Positions 4,917 through 8,091 of a stretch of DNA of 8,091 bases are shown piece by piece. The position numbers and the translations under genes are program-made. Below the pieces are notes generated by a model. It saw only the letters and a list, made by a program, of their open reading frames with translations. It made no database searches and had not been told where the DNA came from. Location: positions 1 through 8,091 of the forward strand of contig CAADXT010000022.1 of assembly GCA_900753095.1 (NCBI GenBank), in the 5' to 3' direction. This stretch comes from Eggerthellaceae bacterium. GTDB lineage: Bacteria > Actinomycetota > Coriobacteriia > Coriobacteriales > Eggerthellaceae. How positions within the stretch are numbered: position 1 is the first letter of the stretch; each line of letters opens with the position of its first letter.

Positions 4917-7007
4917 ATGGCCCACGTTTCTGAAATCTATGGATCGATGGTGTTCAACGAGCACGTCATGAAGGAACGCCTTCCCTCCGCAACGTTCAAG
5001 AGCCTTACCAAAACCATCAAGGAAGGTAAGCCGCTCGACATCGAGGTTGCGAATGTCGTTGCTCACGCTATGAAGGAATGGGCTATCGAGCACGGCGCCA
5101 CCCATTACACGCACTGGTTCCAGCCCCTTTCCGGCATCACGTCCGAAAAGCACGACAGCTTCCTGAACCCCGTTGGCGATGGCACCGCCATCATGACCTT
5201 CAGCGGCAAGGAGCTTATCCAGGGCGAGCCCGACGCATCGAGCTTCCCCTCCGGCGGCCTGCGCGCAACCTTCGAGGCTCGCGGCTACACCGCTTGGGAC
5301 CCCACCAGCTATGCCTTCATCAAGGATGAGGTGCTGTGCATCCCCACCGCATTCTGCTCTTACACCGGCGAGGCACTCGACAAGAAGACCCCGCTGCTTC
5401 GTTCCATGAACGCGGTGGACGAGCAGGCTCAGCGTGTTCTGAAGTTCTTCGGCGAAGACGGCCATCGTGTTGTTTCCACCGTTGGTGCAGAGCAGGAGTA
5501 CTTCCTGATCTCCGAAAAGGACTACGTAAAGCGCCAGGACCTTATCATGACGGGCCGCACCCTGTTCGGCGCTGCACCGCTTAAGGGCCAGGAGCTTGAA
5601 GAGCATTACTTCGGCGCAATCCGCCCCACCGTCAACGAGTTCATGAAGGAAGTCGACGACGACCTGTGGGCTTTGGGTGTTTCCGCAAAGACCAAGCACA
5701 ACGAGGTTGCTCCTGCTCAGCACGAGCTTGCCCCGCTGTTCACCAACTCCAACCGCGCAATCGACGAGAACCTGCTCACCATGGAAAAGATGCGCCTCGA
5801 CGCATCCCACCACGGCCTGGTTTGCCTGCAGCATGAAAAGCCCTTCGAGGGCATCAACGGCTCCGGCAAGCACAACAACTGGTCGCTTTCCTACGACAAG
5901 GTGAACCTGCTCGATCCCGGCGACGACCCGATGGACAACCTGCGCTTCCTGGTGTTCTTGGCTTGCGTAATCGAATCGGTTGACGAGTACCAGGAGCTGC
6001 TGCGCATGTCCGTTGCCTCTGCCGGCAACGACCATCGCCTGGGCGCAAACGAAGCACCTCCAGCCATCATCTCCATCTTCCTGGGCAGCGAGCTGGGCGC
6101 TATCGTAGACTCCCTGATCTCCGGCGACGAGTACCATTCCGCAAACGCCATCGCAATGGACCTGGGTGTTGCAGTACTGCCGAAGTTCATGAAGGACAAC
6201 ACCGACCGCAACCGCACCAGCCCCTTTGCGTTCACGGGCAACAAGTTCGAGTTCCGCATGCCTGGCTCTTCGGTAAACCTCTCCGACTGCAACATGATCC
6301 TGAACACCGCAATGGCAAAGAGCCTGAAGGGCTTCGCCGATGCGCTTGAGGGCACTGAAGGCGCCGACTTCGAGAAGAAGGCCATCGCCTACATCAAGAA
6401 GACGCTCACCGATCATCAGCGCATCATCTTCAACGGCAACGGCTATTCTGAGGAATGGGAAGAGGAAGCAGCGAAGCGCGGCCTGGCAAACCACCGCAAC
6501 ACCGCAGAGGCCCTGCCTTGCTTCGTAGAGCAGAAGTCGCTCGACCTGTTCGCAGAGTTCAACATCCTTTCCGAGCCCGAGGTTCGCAGCCGTTACGAGG
6601 TTAAGCTCGAGAAGTACAACAAGCTGCTGAACATCGAGGCACGCACCATGATCCGCATGGCTCGCCGCACCTACCTGCCTGCCATCACCGACTACATGGC
6701 CGACCTGGCAAGCAACATCACCACGGTGAAGGCTGCTGTCTCCGGTGCCGACATGACGGAAACCGAGAAGATCCTCGAGGTTATCGTTTCCGGTGCCGAC
6801 AAGGCTGCGAAGGCAACGCGCGAGCTCATCAAGATCCACAACGCCGCCGAGGCTATCGAGGATCCGCAGGAGCAGGCAAACGCTTACGCTAACGAGGTAA
6901 TCCCCGCAATGGACGCCCTCCGCGCTGAGATCGACGCCCTCGAATGCGTAGTGGAGCGCGACTACTGGCCCGTACCCACCTACAACGACATCCTCTTTTA
7001 CGCCTAA
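4917..7007 (+). CDS. glnN: Glutamine synthetase type III
   Basis: A 696-residue GSIII enzyme, which joins ammonia to glutamate using ATP in the cytoplasm; the family forms large dodecamers. ATG 4917 follows AAAAGGAG (4904-4911) by five bases. The length fits GSIII (about 700), not GSI or GSII (about 350-470). Conserved blocks are in order: VGAEQEYFL (189-197) with the metal-binding glutamates; KHNEVAPAQHELAP (260-273); the GINGSGKHNNWS block (312-323), which is the nucleotide/metal site; NEAPPAI (378-384); FEFRMPGSS (444-452), with the substrate-binding arginine; and a C-terminal YWPVPTY (683-689). No key residue looks missing. It is monocistronic, with a structured leader and strong terminators. 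The phased half-sites at 4771-4808 suggest nitrogen-responsive control. The complementary strand is open across the whole gene, which is explained by codon choice. Confidence 0.97.
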   Translation: MAHVSEIYGSMVFNEHVMKERLPSATFKSLTKTIKEGKPLDIEVANVVAHAMKEWAIEHGATHYTHWFQPLSGITSEKHDSFLNPVGDGTAIMTFSGKELIQGEPDASSFPSGGLRATFEARGYTAWDPTSYAFIKDEVLCIPTAFCSYTGEALDKKTPLLRSMNAVDEQAQRVLKFFGEDGHRVVSTVGAEQEYFLISEKDYVKRQDLIMTGRTLFGAAPLKGQELEEHYFGAIRPTVNEFMKEVDDDLWALGVSAKTKHNEVAPAQHELAPLFTNSNRAIDENLLTMEKMRLDASHHGLVCLQHEKPFEGINGSGKHNNWSLSYDKVNLLDPGDDPMDNLRFLVFLACVIESVDEYQELLRMSVASAGNDHRLGANEAPPAIISIFLGSELGAIVDSLISGDEYHSANAIAMDLGVAVLPKFMKDNTDRNRTSPFAFTGNKFEFRMPGSSVNLSDCNMILNTAMAKSLKGFADALEGTEGADFEKKAIAYIKKTLTDHQRIIFNGNGYSEEWEEEAAKRGLANHRNTAEALPCFVEQKSLDLFAEFNILSEPEVRSRYEVKLEKYNKLLNIEARTMIRMARRTYLPAITDYMADLASNITTVKAAVSGADMTETEKILEVIVSGADKAAKATRELIKIHNAAEAIEDPQEQANAYANEVIPAMDALRAEIDALECVVERDYWPVPTYNDILFYA

Positions 7008-7019
7008 GGCGTAAAAGAG
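6993..7019 (+). repeat. Perfect palindrome with the stop codon as its loop
   Basis: CTCTTTTACGCC (6993-7004) pairs perfectly with GGCGTAAAAGAG (7008-7019). The 3-base loop is exactly the TAA stop codon of glutamine synthetase. No T-run follows on the + strand. It may stabilise the mRNA 3' end. Confidence 0.75.
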
Positions 7020-7033
7020 CGACCTGACGCTGC

Positions 7034-7133
7034 GCGGGATTCTGACGGCGTAGGGAAACCTCAAAGCCCGGGGCATGGCACGAAGGCCAATGCCTCGGGC
7101 TTTTCTCTTCCCCTACACTCGTCAGAATCCCGC
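7034..7133 (+). repeat. 14-bp inverted repeat enclosing the glutamine synthetase terminator
   Basis: GCGGGATTCTGACG (7034-7047) pairs perfectly with 7120-7133. Inside it GTAGGG (7050-7055) pairs with CCCTAC (7111-7116), and inside that is the terminator stem. The whole makes a 100-base three-tier structure in the + transcript. Confidence 0.8.
7063..7110 (+). terminator. Intrinsic terminator of glutamine synthetase
   Basis: AAAGCCCGGGGCAT (7063-7076) pairs with 7090-7103, with one G-T pair, followed by TTTTCTCTTC. The wobble pair favours the + strand. Confidence 0.9.
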
Positions 7134-7168
7134 TCGCTGATTTACTGGCGCATGCCCGGTTTTTCATT

Positions 7169-7194
7169 AACGCCCTTTTGGGCGTTTCTTTTTT
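7169..7194 (+). terminator. Second intrinsic terminator after glutamine synthetase
   Basis: AACGCCC (7169-7175), loop TTTT, GGGCGTT (7180-7186), then TCTTTTTT. It would catch readthrough from the first terminator. Confidence 0.88.
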
Positions 7195-7377
7195 GCGGAA
7201 AGCTCTTGTGGATCGCGCTTTGCGGAAGGTTTCCCGACTGTCTGCTGTCGAAAGGTGTTCAACTGGCCCCTGGATTCCAGGGAATTTCTTACTGGTCGAA
7301 TAGCGCCAGAAGAAAGACACCGTTGCATTGTGTCCTGCGCTCCAGCAAGACTCTTTGCAGTTTGGCAAAACCCCGTC
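7195..7377. other. Noncoding gap, no gene seen
   Basis: Frames are short, with no ribosome site. TTTGCGGAA occurs twice (7193-7201 and 7219-7227), and CCCTGG-ATT-CCAGGG (7268-7282) is a small perfect hairpin. Nothing else stands out. Confidence 0.4.
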
Positions 7378-7596
7378 AGAGCAGGGAGGGGCCGTGGGCA
7401 TCGGGGCTCTCTGAAGCGCGTTTTTCAAGGAATTGCCGAAAAGAAATCGCCCCAGGTATTCGACCAAAAATTACAGGGATGTCCTGAACCATGCGTCGAA
7501 CCATCTTCGCGATTTCTTCCGCAAATCTTCCAAGCAATTCCTTGAAAAGCGAAACAAGTGGAAGCGAGCCCCGATGCCCACGGCCCTCCCTGCTCT
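7378..7596. repeat. Long imperfect inverted repeat, possible dispersed intergenic element
   Basis: The two arms pair over their whole length around a centre near 7480. The tips 7378-7409 and 7566-7596 are complementary apart from one extra G on the left. TTTTCAAGGAATTGC (7422-7436) pairs with 7534-7548. AAGAAATCGC (7441-7450) pairs with 7509-7518. TTCGAC (7459-7464) pairs with 7495-7500, and CAGG (7474-7477) with 7483-7486. Arms differ by substitutions and small gaps between these blocks. No transposase is present. It resembles a MITE or palindromic repeat, or two divergent copies of one element in opposite orientation. Confidence 0.75.
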
Positions 7597-7736
7597 CTCG
7601 AATGTTGCCAATCTGCAATGATCTTTCCCAATAATCAACATGTGGGGCGTATCTTTCATGAAGAGCCGCGTATAGACGCCTTTGGTGGCTAAGATGGTGG
7701 CGAATCATGTTCCCAACTTTGAGGGGTCTGAAAAGC

Positions 7737-8091
7737 ATGGCAAGCGAAAAAACGCCTGGCAAGCAGTTGGCCAAATCGACGGAGCAATATCAGCTGTTCG
7801 AAACGGCTAGTAGGCCGCTGTTCAAAAAATACGAGGCGGCAATCCGCGAAATGCGCACGCGTTTCGAAATCCTTGATGCCGACCTGGAATATCGCCTAAG
7901 CCGCAACCCGATTCATCACATCGAATCGCGCATCAAGGCGCCGAAAAGCGTATACGACAAGCTGTACCGTTACGGCGTGCCGGTAACGCTGAAGTCCATG
8001 GAGGAAAACATCTTGGACATCGCCGGCATGCGCGTGATCGTTTCCTATATCGACGACGTGAGCGCTCTTCTGAAGGTGCTTTCCCTACAGG
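7737..8091 (+). CDS. RelA/SpoT-domain (p)ppGpp synthetase, RelQ-like, 3' end cut by window
   Basis: The frame from ATG 7737 runs open to the window end, giving 118 residues of an incomplete protein. GAGGGG (7721-7726) lies 10 bases before the start. An N-terminal helical segment (about 17-56) leads into the synthetase domain start, with HHIESRIKAPKSVYDKLYRYG (60-80) and then ENILDIAGMRVIVSYIDDV (90-108). The last matches the DIAG-R-V block of RelQ/YjbM-type small alarmone synthetases. No hydrolase (HD) domain precedes it, so this is a synthetase-only type as far as can be seen. Such enzymes transfer pyrophosphate from ATP to GDP or GTP in the cytoplasm. The catalytic Glu and the C-terminus lie outside the window. 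No clear promoter is seen, and the long inverted repeat lies just upstream. Confidence 0.88.
   Translation, partial: MASEKTPGKQLAKSTEQYQLFETASRPLFKKYEAAIREMRTRFEILDADLEYRLSRNPIHHIESRIKAPKSVYDKLYRYGVPVTLKSMEENILDIAGMRVIVSYIDDVSALLKVLSLQ

Noticed and set aside
4818..7076. A 752-residue open frame on the minus strand covering the whole glutamine synthetase gene
   Set aside because: Its codons are exact reverse complements of the sense codons. It stays open only because the GC-rich gene avoids TTA, CTA and TCA codons. The composition is not protein-like and no ribosome site supports it.
7376..7774. Minus-strand 132-residue frame across the long inverted repeat
   Set aside because: It reads through both arms of the repeat and into the start of the alarmone synthetase gene, with no ribosome site. 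The apparent sequence is dictated by the repeat.

Overview
The window is bacterial: genes are tightly packed, Shine-Dalgarno sites are strong, and terminators are intrinsic with U-tracts. Coding regions are GC-rich and avoid TTA, CTA and TCA codons. A type III glutamine synthetase, a LysR regulator and a RelQ-type alarmone synthetase sit among several orphan small membrane proteins. I infer a high-GC Gram-positive anaerobe, most likely a gut Coriobacteriia/Eggerthellaceae member. That is a guess from overall character, not from a diagnostic marker.

Layout, all genes on the + strand. (1) 1-828: two overlapping-signal small membrane protein genes ending in a clean terminator. (2) 829-1484: a long regulatory gap with three phased palindromes and a promoter, then a 66-residue single-helix membrane protein and its terminator. 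(3) 1593-2549: an EamA/DMT-family transporter. (4) 2655-2904: a noncoding stretch that folds into a chain of near-perfect hairpins, the first four with G-run apical loops, closed by terminators; it looks like an undescribed small RNA. (5) 2989-4047: a LysR regulator gene with copies of the AACRYGTTC palindrome on both sides. (6) 4118-4577: a 128-residue two-helix membrane protein with a terminator. (7) 4743-7194: glutamine synthetase III with a structured leader, phased half-sites upstream, a perfect palindrome whose loop is the stop codon, and a terminator nested inside a 14-bp inverted repeat. (8) 7378-7596: a long imperfect inverted repeat of about 220 bp. (9) 7737-8091: the 5' part of a RelA/SpoT-domain (p)ppGpp synthetase, cut by the window edge.

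The most unusual content is noncoding. First is the G-loop hairpin RNA, whose two G-U wobbles and terminators fix its strand. Second is a 9-bp palindrome, AACRYGTTC, repeated with an 11- or 12-bp period in front of the 66-aa gene and the 128-aa gene, with two copies in front of the LysR gene. This suggests a small local regulon, though which protein binds it cannot be told from sequence. An 11-base piece of the first operator (TGTTCGAAACA) recurs upstream of the glutamine synthetase gene, so nitrogen assimilation may be linked. Third is the long inverted repeat before the alarmone synthetase gene, which resembles a dispersed intergenic element.
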